Source of the DNA: Larsenimonas salina
GTDB lineage: Bacteria; Pseudomonadota; Gammaproteobacteria; Pseudomonadales; Halomonadaceae
NCBI RefSeq assembly: GCF_023736155.1
Contig: NZ_JAMLJJ010000003.1
Span: forward strand, 310,001-374,000
Length of the DNA: 64,000 nt
Direction: 5' to 3'
Shown here: piece by piece, positions 48,465 to 59,300 of the stretch
How the letters are laid out: each line of letters opens with the position of its first letter
How positions within the stretch are numbered: the stretch's first letter is position 1
Position numbers and translations under genes: made by a program
Notes under the pieces: model-generated
Told to the model about the DNA's origin: nothing
Databases searched by the model: none
What the model saw: the letters and a program-made list of their open reading frames with translations, nothing else

Positions 48465-49097
48465 TTAGCAGCCCAGCACTCGCCTGAGCCGCTCGACATT
48501 ATCGGCAGGGCCGCCGCCACCAAAGACAGCGCCCACCACCGCAATCAGATCGGCCCCGGCCTCTCGAACCTGTGGCGTGGTCCGATGGTCGATGCCGCCG
48601 ATCGCCACGACCGGGCACCCAAGTGTGCGCGCCTCGGTCAGCACCGAGAGCGCGGCCGGCGGGGTATCGGGTTTGGTATGAGAGTCAAAGAACCGGCCGA
48701 ACGCGACGTAATCCGCTCCTTCATCGAGAGCTGCACGCGCAAACTCAAGCGAATCGTGGCAGGTGGCACCGATGATGGCGTCAGGTCCAAGCCGCAACCG
48801 GGCGTCTCGAATCGAGCCGTCGCCTTGCCCCAGGTGCACTCCGGCGCCGACGGTATACGCCAGTTCAACGTCATCATTAATGATCAGCGGCGTGCCTGCC
48901 GCTTGAGCGCGCGCGTAAAGCCCTTGCGCCTGACGAAGCCGCTCGTCGGCGCTGCCACGTTTATTACGATATTGAAGCAGGGCAATGCCTGCCGCCAGCA
49001 CCTCATCGACGGCGTTGAACAAACGCTCGTCATCCGGCAAAAGCGTTTCATCGGTCAGCACGTAGAGTCCGCGCTGCCAGGAAAGGGACTCAGTCAT
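48465..49097 (-). CDS. thiE: Thiamine-phosphate synthase
   Basis: A 210-residue TIM-barrel enzyme that joins HMP pyrophosphate and thiazole phosphate to give thiamine phosphate. Conserved blocks are GIALLQYRNKRGSADERL near 36, PLIINDDVELAYTVGAGVHLGQ, and IIGATCHDSLE; the phosphate end segment is VVAIGGIDH. ATG at 49097 has GGAG and overlaps thiD by 8 bp, so the two are coupled. The frame extends upstream to 49340 inside thiD, but that start does not match the family. No thiamine riboswitch is seen. Confidence 0.95.
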   Translation of the reverse strand: MTESLSWQRGLYVLTDETLLPDDERLFNAVDEVLAAGIALLQYRNKRGSADERLRQAQGLYARAQAAGTPLIINDDVELAYTVGAGVHLGQGDGSIRDARLRLGPDAIIGATCHDSLEFARAALDEGADYVAFGRFFDSHTKPDTPPAALSVLTEARTLGCPVVAIGGIDHRTTPQVREAGADLIAVVGAVFGGGGPADNVERLRRVLGC

Positions 49098-49893
49098 CGT
49101 TATGCTCCGTGGCTGACAGAGGGTAACGCCAGAATCGGCCGGGCATGAATTGCCCGCCGCCGAGTCCGATGCCGTGTTCGAGCGCATGCCAGGTGTAGTT
49201 CTGGGCACGCGCGCAGGCGCGCTCGATGGAACACCCCTTTGCCAGTAGCGCCGCACAGCTTGCCGCCAGCGTACACCCCGATCCATGGTAGCTGCCGGGC
49301 AGGCGCGGCCAGGACCAGTGTTCGATCGCACGGCCGGCATGAAAGAGAGAATGCGTAACTCGGTCAGTGCTCGGATCGACGTCGGTTCCAGTGACCAGTA
49401 CGTGCGCGTTCTGCGCTGAAAGCCGCTCGATGGCGCGTTCTGTGTCGGGCGCCACGCTCATGCGCAGTAGCTCCGCCGTATTTGGAGTAGTCAGTGTCAC
49501 GTTATCGAGCAACGCTCGAAGCGCACCGGGAGGCACATTGCTATTCATCGCCTGCCCCGTGCCGGATGCCACGACCGGGTCAAGCACGCTTGGCAGCGCG
49601 CTGTAACGGGCAAGCACCTTAGCCACGAACTCGAGCACCTCGGCGTCCGCAATCAGCCCGATCTTTATGGCATCAAATGCTATATCGGCTTCCAGCGCCG
49701 ACAGCTGCCGTTCCAACGCCGCTACCGGGGTAGGCCAGACGGCCTCGACCCCGTAGGTGTTCTGAGCGGTCATGGCGGTTGCAAGAGTCACCGGCCACCC
49801 ACCATTGGCCGCGATTGCCTCGGCATCGGCCATTAGCCCGGCGCCGCCCGTGGGGTCGTGCCCGCTGAGTACAAGAATGACCGGACGAGTCAA
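49090..49893 (-). CDS. thiD: Hydroxymethylpyrimidine/phosphomethylpyrimidine kinase
   Basis: Ribokinase-fold kinase of 267 residues that makes HMP pyrophosphate for ThiE. Start region VILVLSGHDPTGGAGLMADA and the anion-hole LPGSYHGSGCTLAASCAALL near 215-235 are diagnostic. The start codon is TTG at 49893, overlapping the hemJ stop by 4 bp (TTGA). Co-transcription with thiE and hemJ is likely. Confidence 0.94.
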   Translation of the reverse strand: MTRPVILVLSGHDPTGGAGLMADAEAIAANGGWPVTLATAMTAQNTYGVEAVWPTPVAALERQLSALEADIAFDAIKIGLIADAEVLEFVAKVLARYSALPSVLDPVVASGTGQAMNSNVPPGALRALLDNVTLTTPNTAELLRMSVAPDTERAIERLSAQNAHVLVTGTDVDPSTDRVTHSLFHAGRAIEHWSWPRLPGSYHGSGCTLAASCAALLAKGCSIERACARAQNYTWHALEHGIGLGGGQFMPGRFWRYPLSATEHNDD

Positions 49894-50321
49894 AACGGCT
49901 TGACCACGCTCAAAATCGCCACGCTGACCAAAACGAGGATGGGAACACCATTGAGCAGTTGGTAAAACACTTTTTTTCTCGGCGCTTCATCGGCTGCAAG
50001 CCGTTTCACCTGCGCAAGGCACATATGATGAAACCCGATCAACGCCACGACCAGGGCAAGCTTTGCGTAGAACCACCCCTGTTGCAGTACGCCGGGCGCA
50101 AGCACCACCAGCCAGAGCCCGAATACGAGCGTCGCGATCATGCCCGGCGTCATGATGCCGCGATAGAGCTTGCGCTCCATCAGCTTGAATCGCTCACCGC
50201 CCTGCACGTCACCTTGCTTAAGGGCACTTGTGTGATATACGAACAGGCGCGGTAGATAAAAGAGCGCCGCAAACCACACCACCAGTGAGATGAGGTGAAA
50301 CGCCTTGACCCAAAGAAACAT
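49890..50321 (-). CDS. hemJ: Protoporphyrinogen oxidase HemJ
   Basis: A 143-residue integral membrane protein of the HemJ/UPF0093 family that oxidises protoporphyrinogen IX. It starts MFLWVKAFHLISLVVWFAALF, with four hydrophobic segments; a conserved histidine (H9) and the FYLPRLFVYH segment fit the family. ATG at 50321 has GAGGAG. Its neighbours hemL and thiDE suggest a cofactor-biosynthesis operon. Confidence 0.92.
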   Translation of the reverse strand: MFLWVKAFHLISLVVWFAALFYLPRLFVYHTSALKQGDVQGGERFKLMERKLYRGIMTPGMIATLVFGLWLVVLAPGVLQQGWFYAKLALVVALIGFHHMCLAQVKRLAADEAPRKKVFYQLLNGVPILVLVSVAILSVVKPF

Positions 50322-50351
50322 GCCTTCTCCTCAACAAGACCCGACTGCTGT

Positions 50352-52109
50352 TCAGCGCCGGTATCGATAATAGTTTTCTATGGCTTCCCGCGTGATGATA
50401 CCTGAGATTTTACGCACGAGGGGCGCCGTGGTGTGCTCGACATATAAGGCATCGACGCCATATTCGTTGAGCTGATCAAACGCCTCGGAAAGCGTTGCTT
50501 GCAGATCGATCGGAGCCAGTGCTAGTCGCTGCGCGGGGATATCCATCAGATCGATCGACTCAACTTCTTCCCAGTGCTCATCAAGCAATACACGCGCCAG
50601 ATCCGCTGCTGCCAGGGCCACCGACGATTTATCGTCGTCGTCCGGAGTGACAATGATCCAAACCGGTTTGCCTTCCATTAACCGCTGCGCCTTAGCCCGC
50701 TCAATAACAGGTACTGCCCGCGCGATCGATCGATCCATCACGGCGGGTACGGCTACCCTAGACAGCGCCTGCATGAGCGGCTGTTGGAGCGGATGCAGGC
50801 CTTCTTGGGTCAGTGTCGAAATGAAAAACCCTCGGCAATGCCAGAACTGGCGACTGGTCAAACCCGATACGACCACCGCCAGCATGCCGTAGAGAATGAT
50901 TTCGGTATTGTGAGTCAGCTCGATCAACACCATCAGCGCCGCCAGCGGCGCCTGCAGCACGGCGCCAAGCATTGCCGCCATGCCAAGCATCGTATAAAGA
51001 TCATGGTCAGAGGCAAGCGACGGGAAAAGTGCCACACCGGCCATACCACAAAGGGCCCCGGCGGTCGCACCGATCACCATAATGGGACCGATCACGCCGA
51101 TGGGAATGCCCCAAGCGAAGGTCAGAGCAGTCAATATCAACTTACCGCCGGCTACGACCAACAAAAGACCAAGCGAGGGGTCTTTGGTCAGCGTAAAACC
51201 GACCGTATCGTAGCCAATGCCTTGAACTTCCGGATACCACCATGCAACGGCTGCAGTCGCCACGCCGATCACTAAAGCTCTCAAAGACCAGTGAATACCA
51301 CTTTTACGTTGAGCAAAGCGTACTAATCGAATGAAGCATCCGGCCAGAAACCCAATAACCAGTGCCATAACGATAATCCAGGGCAGATCGATCAAGTGGC
51401 CGGTAATGTTGTCTGGAACCGTGAAAGCTGGCTCCACGCCATAGGTCAACTGAGCCACGACCGCCCCCATCGTCGAAGCAAGAATAATCGGCATGAACCC
51501 TGTCAGGGTATAGCTCATCATGACCACTTCCATGGCAAAGATGACGCCAGTGATTGGCGTATTGAAAGACGCCGATATTCCGGCGGCGGTACCGCAGCCA
51601 ACCAGCACCTGCAAACTGTTATGAGGTAGACGCAATCGCTCGCCCATCCAACTCGACGCACCCGCGCCTAAATGTATGGCGGGCCCTTCGCGGCCCGCAG
51701 AGAGACCACCTAGTACAGACAGTACGCCCACCCACCACTGGTTGAGCCAATTAGTGCTCGGCATTTGGCCTTGGTTATAAGTAAGGCGTTCGATAACGTG
51801 ACCAATGCCGAGCTTTCGGTGCTTCATAGGCTGCCAGGCAAGACCGGTCATGATGAGTAGTGCAGCAAGAATCGGAAGTCCGATGCGGATATATGGATTC
51901 AAAAGCTCAAATGCTTCTGAGCTGCCATTGGGCATAAACAATGCGGCCCCGAACGAAATGACCTTTCGAAAACCGACCATGATGGCGCCTGTCAATGCAC
52001 CAGAAAGCACGCCGAGAATGCATAATTGGGGAAGCGCGTCGATACTGGCTAATTGTCGCCGGAACGTATCCAGCGTGAAGGAATAGGACCTATTAAGGCG
52101 GCGACGCAC
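50352..52109 (-). CDS. CLC-family chloride channel/transporter with CBS domain
   Basis: A 585-residue CLC protein. Core motifs: GREGPAIHLGAG (139-150) with the gating glutamate E141, FAMEVVM with E194 in the proton-glutamate position, and GVIGPIMVIGATAG. The first anion-selectivity block, usually GSGIP, reads GIGHV (101-105). A C-terminal CBS-type region (about 450-580) ends ISGIITREAIENYYRYRR. The start codon is GTG at 52109 with AAAGGAG. It may exchange chloride for protons or conduct chloride or another anion. It is first in the leftward run, 30 bp before hemJ. Confidence 0.9.
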   Translation of the reverse strand: MRRRLNRSYSFTLDTFRRQLASIDALPQLCILGVLSGALTGAIMVGFRKVISFGAALFMPNGSSEAFELLNPYIRIGLPILAALLIMTGLAWQPMKHRKLGIGHVIERLTYNQGQMPSTNWLNQWWVGVLSVLGGLSAGREGPAIHLGAGASSWMGERLRLPHNSLQVLVGCGTAAGISASFNTPITGVIFAMEVVMMSYTLTGFMPIILASTMGAVVAQLTYGVEPAFTVPDNITGHLIDLPWIIVMALVIGFLAGCFIRLVRFAQRKSGIHWSLRALVIGVATAAVAWWYPEVQGIGYDTVGFTLTKDPSLGLLLVVAGGKLILTALTFAWGIPIGVIGPIMVIGATAGALCGMAGVALFPSLASDHDLYTMLGMAAMLGAVLQAPLAALMVLIELTHNTEIILYGMLAVVVSGLTSRQFWHCRGFFISTLTQEGLHPLQQPLMQALSRVAVPAVMDRSIARAVPVIERAKAQRLMEGKPVWIIVTPDDDDKSSVALAAADLARVLLDEHWEEVESIDLMDIPAQRLALAPIDLQATLSEAFDQLNEYGVDALYVEHTTAPLVRKISGIITREAIENYYRYRR

Positions 52110-52231
52110 ACTGTTCTCCTTTGACGCCGGACACGTGACCGACGTACTAAATTATCTGGCATCCAGTTTGACCCACTGCGACAAAGCCCACGATAATGTT
52201 CATCATTTCCACGCGAACGCAGGAGTCTGCA

Positions 52232-52585
52232 ATGAGCGGGGTAAGTTCATTTGTTCCTACGCCCTTGATATTAACGGATCGGGCCATTGCCCGCGTCCAA
52301 TTGCTGATGCAAGAACAGCAAAATGTCGCTCTCAAGCTTAGAGTGTACGTAACTGGTGGGGGTTGCTCTGGATTCCAATACGGTTTCGACCTAACCGAGG
52401 CGACCGCCGAAGACGATACGCTAATTACACGCGAGAACGTAACACTCGCAGTTGATCCACTGAGTTATCAATATCTAGTTGGCTCTACCGTCGATTACGA
52501 AGAAGGGCTCGCCGGTGCGCGGTTTCTGATCCAGAACCCCAATGCCACCACGACCTGTGGTTGTGGAGCTTCATTCATGGTCTAA
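52232..52585 (+). CDS. erpA: Iron-sulfur cluster insertion protein ErpA
   Basis: An A-type Fe-S carrier of 117 residues that hands clusters to isoprenoid and respiratory enzymes. The three cluster cysteines are visible, one in [11 protein letters not shown] and two in TTCGCGASF at the C-terminus. ATG at 52232 has an AGGAG site; the in-frame ATG at 52196 is not matched by the family. It is single-gene with its own terminator. Confidence 0.95.
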   Translation: MSGVSSFVPTPLILTDRAIARVQLLMQEQQNVALKLRVYVTGGGCSGFQYGFDLTEATAEDDTLITRENVTLAVDPLSYQYLVGSTVDYEEGLAGARFLIQNPNATTTCGCGASFMV

Positions 52586-52614
52586 CCCTCATCGGTAGAC
52601 TCAAGTACGCATAT

Positions 52615-52645
52615 AAAAGCGGGCCTTATGGCCCGCTTTTTTTAT
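52615..52645 (+). terminator. Rho-independent terminator of erpA
   Basis: Arms AAAAGCGGGCC and GGCCCGCTTTT around TTAT, followed by a long T-rich tail. Confidence 0.94.
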
Positions 52646-53147
52646 TTTTTCCTCATTTTTCGCAAATTATTTCGCAAACCCCCTGTGGATAACTTTTCAG
52701 GCGTGTTTCGTATTTCCCGCGCCATACAGGCGATGCAGCCCCGATTTCAGGATACTCGTAATTCTTGAAAACCCTGGTAACAGACATGGTATGTGCACGT
52801 TGATAAACACGTGGACAATTTTCCTGTGGATGAAACGGCAACTCATACACAACTTATTAGAACGTCTTCACCAGGGCTTAACGCAGTTTTTTGCCTCATT
52901 TTGAACAGTCTAATCCATTGTTATGTGGGTAAAAAGGGGAGTTAACCACAAGAAATAGCGTCCCCTACAATCACAACCACTACAAAACTTCTTTATATAA
53001 TTCTCTTTATATTTAATAGAAAGGTCGTTCAGACGTAGAGCCAGGAAGGTGTGGAAAAGACTGACGGTTACACACAGGGACGTTATAATGCGCGTTATTC
53101 AGGTACACAGTTATCCCCACTCCCATTCGTATTGACGAGGTCGCGCC
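52646..53147. other. mnmG upstream region with DnaA-box cluster, candidate origin
   Basis: A 502 bp gap, AT-rich in part (around 52985-53025). It has a perfect TGTGGATAA box (52684-52692) and several one-mismatch boxes: TGTGGATGA (52825-52833), TGTGGGTAA (52924-52932), TTAACCACA (52942-52950), TGTGGAAAA (53049-53057) and TTATCCCCA (53111-53119). Gap and order match the gidA-side origins of E. coli and the second origin proposed in pseudomonads. GATC sites are scarce, unlike E. coli oriC. The mnmG promoter must also lie here. Confidence 0.6.
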
Positions 53148-55040
53148 GTGGATTATCCGGACCGCTTTGATGTCATCATCATCGGCGGTGGCCATGCAGG
53201 AACCGAAGCCGCACTTGCCGCCGCTCGTACAGGATCCAAAACCCTACTTCTGACACACAACATCGAGACGCTCGGACAGATGTCCTGCAATCCTGCTATC
53301 GGGGGCATCGGAAAAAGCCACCTGGTCAAGGAAATCGATGCGCTCGGTGGCGCCATGGGACTTGCCACGGATCAAGGGGGTATCCAGTTTCGTGTACTGA
53401 ACGCACGCAAGGGCCCTGCTGTTCGTGCAACGCGCGTTCAGGCCGATCGAGTGCGTTACAAGGCAGCAATCCGGCATATGCTGGAAAACCAAGAGAATCT
53501 GACGCTATTTCAACAAGCTGCCGATGACCTGATCGTTGAAAGCGGAAGTGTCAAAGGCGTTGTGACCAGCGGCGGCATTCGGTTTACAAGTCAAACCGTT
53601 GTGCTCTGCACCGGGACCTTCCTAGGCGGCATTATCCATATCGGTATGGAGCGTCAAACCGGGGGGCGCGCGGGCGACCCTCCAGCCAATGCACTGGCAC
53701 AACGACTCAGAGCATTACCGTTCAACGTCGGTCGTCTCAAGACAGGCACGCCGCCCAGAATCGACGCCCGTACCGTGGATTTCTCAAGGCTTGCCGAGCA
53801 ACCGGGCGATACACCCGTCCCAGTCATGTCCTACATGGCCTCGCGGAATCAACATCCGGCTCAGGTCAGCTGCCACATTGCCTACACCAATGAGCGCACT
53901 CACGACATCATTCGTAAGAATCTGGACCGCTCTCCGATGTACTCGGGCAGCATCGAAAGCGTAGGGCCGAGGTACTGTCCGTCGATCGAAGACAAGATCC
54001 ATCGATTTGCTGACAAGACGAGCCACCAGATCTTTCTGGAACCCGAAGGGCTCGATACCCATGAGCTCTATCCGAACGGTATTTCGACGTCGTTACCCTT
54101 CGATGTGCAGCTGGCACTGGTGCGCTCCATCGAGGGATTGGAAAACGCGCACATCACGCGTCCCGGCTACGCCATCGAGTATGATTTCTTCGACCCCCGC
54201 GACTTGAAGCACTCGCTGGAAACGAAGTTCATCGACAACCTGTATTTTGCCGGTCAAATCAACGGCACTACGGGCTACGAAGAAGCCGGCGCGCAGGGAC
54301 TTCTGGCGGGTTTGAATGCTGCACGGCGTGCCCAGGGCAAGGACGCGTGGACGCCACGCCGAGATGAAGCGTATCTCGGTGTGATGGTTGATGATCTGAT
54401 CCGCATGGGGACTCAAGAGCCTTATCGGATGTTCACCTCGCGCGCCGAGTATCGTTTGCTGCTTCGTGAAGACAACGCCGATCTTCGACTGACACCAATC
54501 GGCCGTGAGCTAGGGCTTGTCGATGACACCCGGTTCACCCGATTCGAGCAGAAGCGGGCACAAATGGAAGCGGAAACCGAGCGTCTGGCATCGACCTGGG
54601 TCCAGGCAGGCAGTGACCAGGCCAAACAGCTTGAACCCAAAATCGGTACACTGCCTCGCGAATATCGGCTTATTGATCTCTTGAAACGCCCCGAACTCGA
54701 CTACCACGATGTGGCGTCGGTTACCGGCGAACAGCTCGAGGATGAAGCCGTCATCGAGCAGGTGCAGATCCAGGCGAAATACGAGGGCTACATCGTTCGC
54801 CAGCAACAGGACATCGACAAACTGCGTCGACACGAGTCCATGACTCTGCCGGCATCGCTTGATTACACCCGTATCGACGGGCTATCGAACGAAATCCGAC
54901 AAAAGCTTGACGCCGCCCGTCCCGAGACCCTCGCTCAGGCCAGCCGAATTTCAGGCGTGACGCCCGCGGCCGTATCCCTTCTGCTGGTGCATCTAAAAAA
55001 GCACGGTTTGGTGGCAACGTCTCAGGAACGGTCGGCATGA
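53148..55040 (+). CDS. mnmG: tRNA uridine-5-carboxymethylaminomethyl modification enzyme MnmG
   Basis: FAD enzyme of 630 residues, partner of MnmE in wobble-uridine modification. The FAD-binding [20 protein letters not shown] (residues about 10-30) and [23 protein letters not shown] follow at the N-terminus; TGTFLGG and [20 protein letters not shown] are intact. Start codon GTG at 53148 with GAGG. Overlaps rsmG by 4 bp. Confidence 0.97.
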   Translation: MDYPDRFDVIIIGGGHAGTEAALAAARTGSKTLLLTHNIETLGQMSCNPAIGGIGKSHLVKEIDALGGAMGLATDQGGIQFRVLNARKGPAVRATRVQADRVRYKAAIRHMLENQENLTLFQQAADDLIVESGSVKGVVTSGGIRFTSQTVVLCTGTFLGGIIHIGMERQTGGRAGDPPANALAQRLRALPFNVGRLKTGTPPRIDARTVDFSRLAEQPGDTPVPVMSYMASRNQHPAQVSCHIAYTNERTHDIIRKNLDRSPMYSGSIESVGPRYCPSIEDKIHRFADKTSHQIFLEPEGLDTHELYPNGISTSLPFDVQLALVRSIEGLENAHITRPGYAIEYDFFDPRDLKHSLETKFIDNLYFAGQINGTTGYEEAGAQGLLAGLNAARRAQGKDAWTPRRDEAYLGVMVDDLIRMGTQEPYRMFTSRAEYRLLLREDNADLRLTPIGRELGLVDDTRFTRFEQKRAQMEAETERLASTWVQAGSDQAKQLEPKIGTLPREYRLIDLLKRPELDYHDVASVTGEQLEDEAVIEQVQIQAKYEGYIVRQQQDIDKLRRHESMTLPASLDYTRIDGLSNEIRQKLDAARPETLAQASRISGVTPAAVSLLLVHLKKHGLVATSQERSA

Positions 55041-55666
55041 CCAGCATCAAGACTCGGCTTGAGCAAGGCATTGATGCGATGGGCTGTCCGCTATCGAGCG
55101 AGGCCATCGAGCAAATGAGTGAATTCGTGGCCTTGTTGCATAAGTGGAATAGGGCTTATAACCTCACCGCCGTACGAGACCCTGACCAGATGGTGTCGCG
55201 TCATGTACTGGATAGCCTCAGCGTGCTGCCCTGGGTGAAAGGGCCTGGTGTGCTCGATGTGGGTTCAGGCGCAGGCATCCCCGGTATCCTTTTGGCCATC
55301 GCCCGACCGGAGCTTCAGGTAACGCTGCTTGACGGTAATGGCAAGAAGGTGCGCTTTCAGCAGCATGCCTGCCGGACTCTGGGTCTTGAAAACGTCGAAC
55401 CCGTGCACGAGCGTCTTGAGCAGTACCACCCCGAACAGGGGTTCGATCAGATCATCAGTCGCGCGTTTTCCACGTTGAGTCAGTTCACCGAGACGAGTCA
55501 GCATCTGCTTGCAGCCGACGGAGAATGGCTTGCGATGAAAGGGCGGCTGGACTCTGAGCCCGACGAACTTCCTTTGGGCATCGAGCTGATCGAGACGATC
55601 GAACTGAACGTGCCGAACGAATCAGGGCAACGCCACTTGATCCGGGTGCGTCAATTATCGGCCTGA
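55037..55666 (+). CDS. rsmG: 16S rRNA (guanine(527)-N7)-methyltransferase RsmG
   Basis: A 209-residue methyltransferase of the GidB family. The SAM-binding glycine motif is [20 protein letters not shown] near 72-91; the upstream [15 protein letters not shown] segment is a family hallmark. Coupled to mnmG by a 4 bp overlap, as in most gammaproteobacteria. Confidence 0.96.
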   Translation: MTSIKTRLEQGIDAMGCPLSSEAIEQMSEFVALLHKWNRAYNLTAVRDPDQMVSRHVLDSLSVLPWVKGPGVLDVGSGAGIPGILLAIARPELQVTLLDGNGKKVRFQQHACRTLGLENVEPVHERLEQYHPEQGFDQIISRAFSTLSQFTETSQHLLAADGEWLAMKGRLDSEPDELPLGIELIETIELNVPNESGQRHLIRVRQLSA

Positions 55667-55708
55667 CCACCGTGCGTGCAGATCGGCCTGTCAATAAGGA
55701 ATGTAAAC

Positions 55709-56479
55709 GTGTCCCACATCATTGCCCTAACCAACCAGAAAGGCGGTGTCGGCAAGACCACTACGGCGGTTAATCTGGCGGCCGGACTTGCCGGATTGAA
55801 GCACCGTATTCTGTTGGTGGATCTGGATCCGCAGGGACATGCCACCATGGGCAGTGGCATCGATAAGCACGACCTCAGTGCTGGTAGCGTGTTGGATGTT
55901 CTTCTGGGAGAACGCCAGGCGAAGGACGTGATCGTTTCTGCAGAAGAAGCAGGCTACGACGTTCTTCCCGGTAACGGTGACCTGACCGCAGCCGAAGTGG
56001 ATCTGCTTGATCAGCAGGGCCGAGAACGGCGCCTTGATGGCGCACTTGGCGAGGTTGCCGACGAGTACGATGTGATCTTGATCGACTGTCCACCGTCGTT
56101 GAACATGCTCACGGTCAATGCGCTGACGGCCTCCCATGGCGTTCTGATTCCCCTCCAATGCGAATTTTATGCCCTTGAAGGCCTTTCTGCGCTTTTGGAT
56201 ACCGTCGAACAGATTCGCGACAGCGTGAATCCGACACTTGAGATCTACGGCATCATCCGGACCATGTTCGATAATCGGAACAGTTTGACGCGCGATGTCA
56301 GCAAACAGCTGTCGGACTATTTTGGAGAGGCGCTCTTCAAGACCGCCATCCCTCGAAATGTCCGGGTCGCCGAGGCGCCAAGCCATGGTCTGCCCGTTAC
56401 CAAGTACGCCAAGCTATCGCGAGGCAGCCATGCCTATCGCGTGCTTGCCAAAGAATTAAGTCGTCGTCTTTCGCTTTGA
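55709..56479 (+). CDS. parA: Chromosome partitioning ATPase ParA (Soj)
   Basis: A 256-residue deviant-Walker ATPase that moves ParB-parS complexes and so segregates origins. Start region SHIIALTNQKGGVGKTTTAV has the KGGVGKTT P-loop; the ILVDLDPQGHATMGSG and VILIDCPPSLN motifs follow. GTG at 55709 has AAGGA eight bases upstream; the in-frame ATG at 55676 adds an untypical leader. Pairs with parB, 14 bp downstream, and with the parS sites at 12.6 and 13.7 kb. Confidence 0.95.
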   Translation: MSHIIALTNQKGGVGKTTTAVNLAAGLAGLKHRILLVDLDPQGHATMGSGIDKHDLSAGSVLDVLLGERQAKDVIVSAEEAGYDVLPGNGDLTAAEVDLLDQQGRERRLDGALGEVADEYDVILIDCPPSLNMLTVNALTASHGVLIPLQCEFYALEGLSALLDTVEQIRDSVNPTLEIYGIIRTMFDNRNSLTRDVSKQLSDYFGEALFKTAIPRNVRVAEAPSHGLPVTKYAKLSRGSHAYRVLAKELSRRLSL

Positions 56480-56493
56480 CGTGAGGAATTCCA

Positions 56494-57435
56494 ATGACAC
56501 GTAAGCGCGGTCTAGGCAGAGGTTTGGATGCCCTTATCGGTTCCGGTGCCAAACAACGCTCTCAAATGCAGGCCCCTCTGGAACACGACGCCTCAACGCC
56601 CTTGTTGACCCCCGTTGAAGAAACCGCCTCCGATACCGGCGACCAGGGCGATACATTGACATCTATCCCGGTCAATCAGTTGCGCCGTGGCAAATACCAA
56701 CCGCGACGCGATATTCAACCTGAACGACTTGAGGAACTGGCCGATTCCATCCGTGCTCAGGGTGTGATGCAGCCGATTGTCGTGCGCCCGGTCACCGACC
56801 GCGGCGCGGTCAACTACGAAATCATTGCTGGAGAGCGGCGCTGGCGGGCTGCTCAGCTCGCCGAGCTAAACGTGATTCCTGCCATTGTGCGCAGCATGGA
56901 TGATGAAACGGCGCTTGCAATGGCGCTGATCGAAAACATCCAGCGGGAAAACCTCAATGTCATCGAAGAGGCGGTCGCACTCAAGCGTTTGATCGATGAG
57001 TTCGAACTGACACAGCAGCAGGCTGCTCATGCCGTGGGGCGTTCCCGAGCACAAATCGCCAATCTATTGAGGCTTTTGGCCCTTGATGACGAGGTTCAGA
57101 TGCTCCTAGAGCGAGGGGATCTGGATATGGGGCATGCCCGGGCGCTGTTAGCGCTCAAGGGACTAAAGCAGCGTCACGCGGCCAGAGATGTAGTGGCTCG
57201 CGGCCTGACCGTTCGGCAGACCGAGGAGCTGGTCAAGCGCATCCAGGCCGACTCGAAACCACAGGCTACACAGGAAGCGCCGGGCTCATCTGACGTCAAG
57301 AAACTGGAAGGGCAGTTGGGGGATCTGTTGGGCGCGGCCGTGCAAATCAATCATGGCAAGACTGGCAAGGGCCGACTGACGATCCGCTACTCAAGCCTTG
57401 ATGAGCTTGATGGCATTTTGTCGCACATAAAATAA
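56494..57435 (+). CDS. parB: Chromosome partitioning protein ParB (Spo0J)
   Basis: A 313-residue centromere-binding CTPase clamp. Key segments are RGLGRGLDALIGSG at the N-terminus, GKYQPRRDIQPERL, the CTP-binding IIAGERRWRAAQL near 107-120, ALIENIQRENLNVIEEA, and the helix-turn-helix TQQQAAHAVGRSRAQIANLL. A C-terminal dimerisation domain ends the protein. Should bind the perfect parS at 13702-13717. Lies between parA and atpI. Confidence 0.96.
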   Translation: MTRKRGLGRGLDALIGSGAKQRSQMQAPLEHDASTPLLTPVEETASDTGDQGDTLTSIPVNQLRRGKYQPRRDIQPERLEELADSIRAQGVMQPIVVRPVTDRGAVNYEIIAGERRWRAAQLAELNVIPAIVRSMDDETALAMALIENIQRENLNVIEEAVALKRLIDEFELTQQQAAHAVGRSRAQIANLLRLLALDDEVQMLLERGDLDMGHARALLALKGLKQRHAARDVVARGLTVRQTEELVKRIQADSKPQATQEAPGSSDVKKLEGQLGDLLGAAVQINHGKTGKGRLTIRYSSLDELDGILSHIK

Positions 57436-57441
57436 GGTGTT

Positions 57442-57456
57442 TTAAGGCGGCCTTAA
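57442..57456. repeat. 15 bp palindrome after parB
   Basis: TTAAGGC-G-GCCTTAA, directly after the parB stop. No T-run, so probably not a full terminator; could be an operator or transcript-end stabiliser. Confidence 0.35.
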
Positions 57457-57642
57457 TTGACAAAAGGGATTTCGGGGCAAGGTTTTGGAGATTGATGGAC
57501 TTTGGTGGTAACCGAACGAAAAATCACGGAATTTAGGCCCTTTTGCATTGAAGCACTGACGCCGCTCTCTTATAATCCGCCGAGCTTTGCCCATTGGATG
57601 CAAGGTAAGTGCACTGGGCCTTAGTAACCGAGCATCGACGAC

Positions 57643-58041
57643 ATGGCGAATCAACAACCCGCTGCGATCAGACGACCGATAGTCGTTCGTCTCCTGGCAG
57701 TACAAATAGCAGTCGTCGTACTCATGATCGGCGTGAGTGGATGGACACATGGTGCATCAGGTGCACTATCGTCGCTTAAGGGCGGCCTGGTCTGTCTCTT
57801 GCCCGGTTTCTACTTTGCATGGCGTGCATTCAGACTTCAGGGCGCGCGACATGCTCGACAAATCATGACCAACTTCTACCGTGCAGAAGCCGGTAAGTTC
57901 GGTTTGACGGTGGCGTTGTTCATCTTGATCTTCGCTGCAGTGCCGCCCTCAAACCCAGCTTATTTTTTTTGCGCATACGTGGCGGCACTGGGCGTTCACT
58001 GGTTAAGTCCCTTACTGGTGAAGCGCACTACGTCGCCCTAG
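57643..58041 (+). CDS. atpI: ATP synthase subunit I (AtpI)
   Basis: A 132-residue membrane protein with four hydrophobic segments, first gene of the atp operon. AtpI helps assemble the c-ring and is the least conserved member. ATG at 57643; atpB follows after 15 bp. Name based mainly on position and hydrophobic pattern; the operon promoter lies in the 207 bp gap after parB. Confidence 0.88.
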   Translation: MANQQPAAIRRPIVVRLLAVQIAVVVLMIGVSGWTHGASGALSSLKGGLVCLLPGFYFAWRAFRLQGARHARQIMTNFYRAEAGKFGLTVALFILIFAAVPPSNPAYFFCAYVAALGVHWLSPLLVKRTTSP

Positions 58042-58923
<882 letters not shown>

Positions 58924-58951
58924 CGTTGATCGGATAACCGTTAACCCTTAA

Positions 58952-59236
<285 letters not shown>

Positions 59237-59300
59237 TGGCACCGGGGCCTAAGGCCATCGGAAAGTCACTCACCCTATAAACGAAGCGAGAGGTACTGGC

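Noticed and set aside
49090-50321. Thiamine (TPP) riboswitch ahead of thiD/thiE
   Set aside because: thiD overlaps hemJ and thiE overlaps thiD, leaving no leader; no THI-box-like sequence seen.
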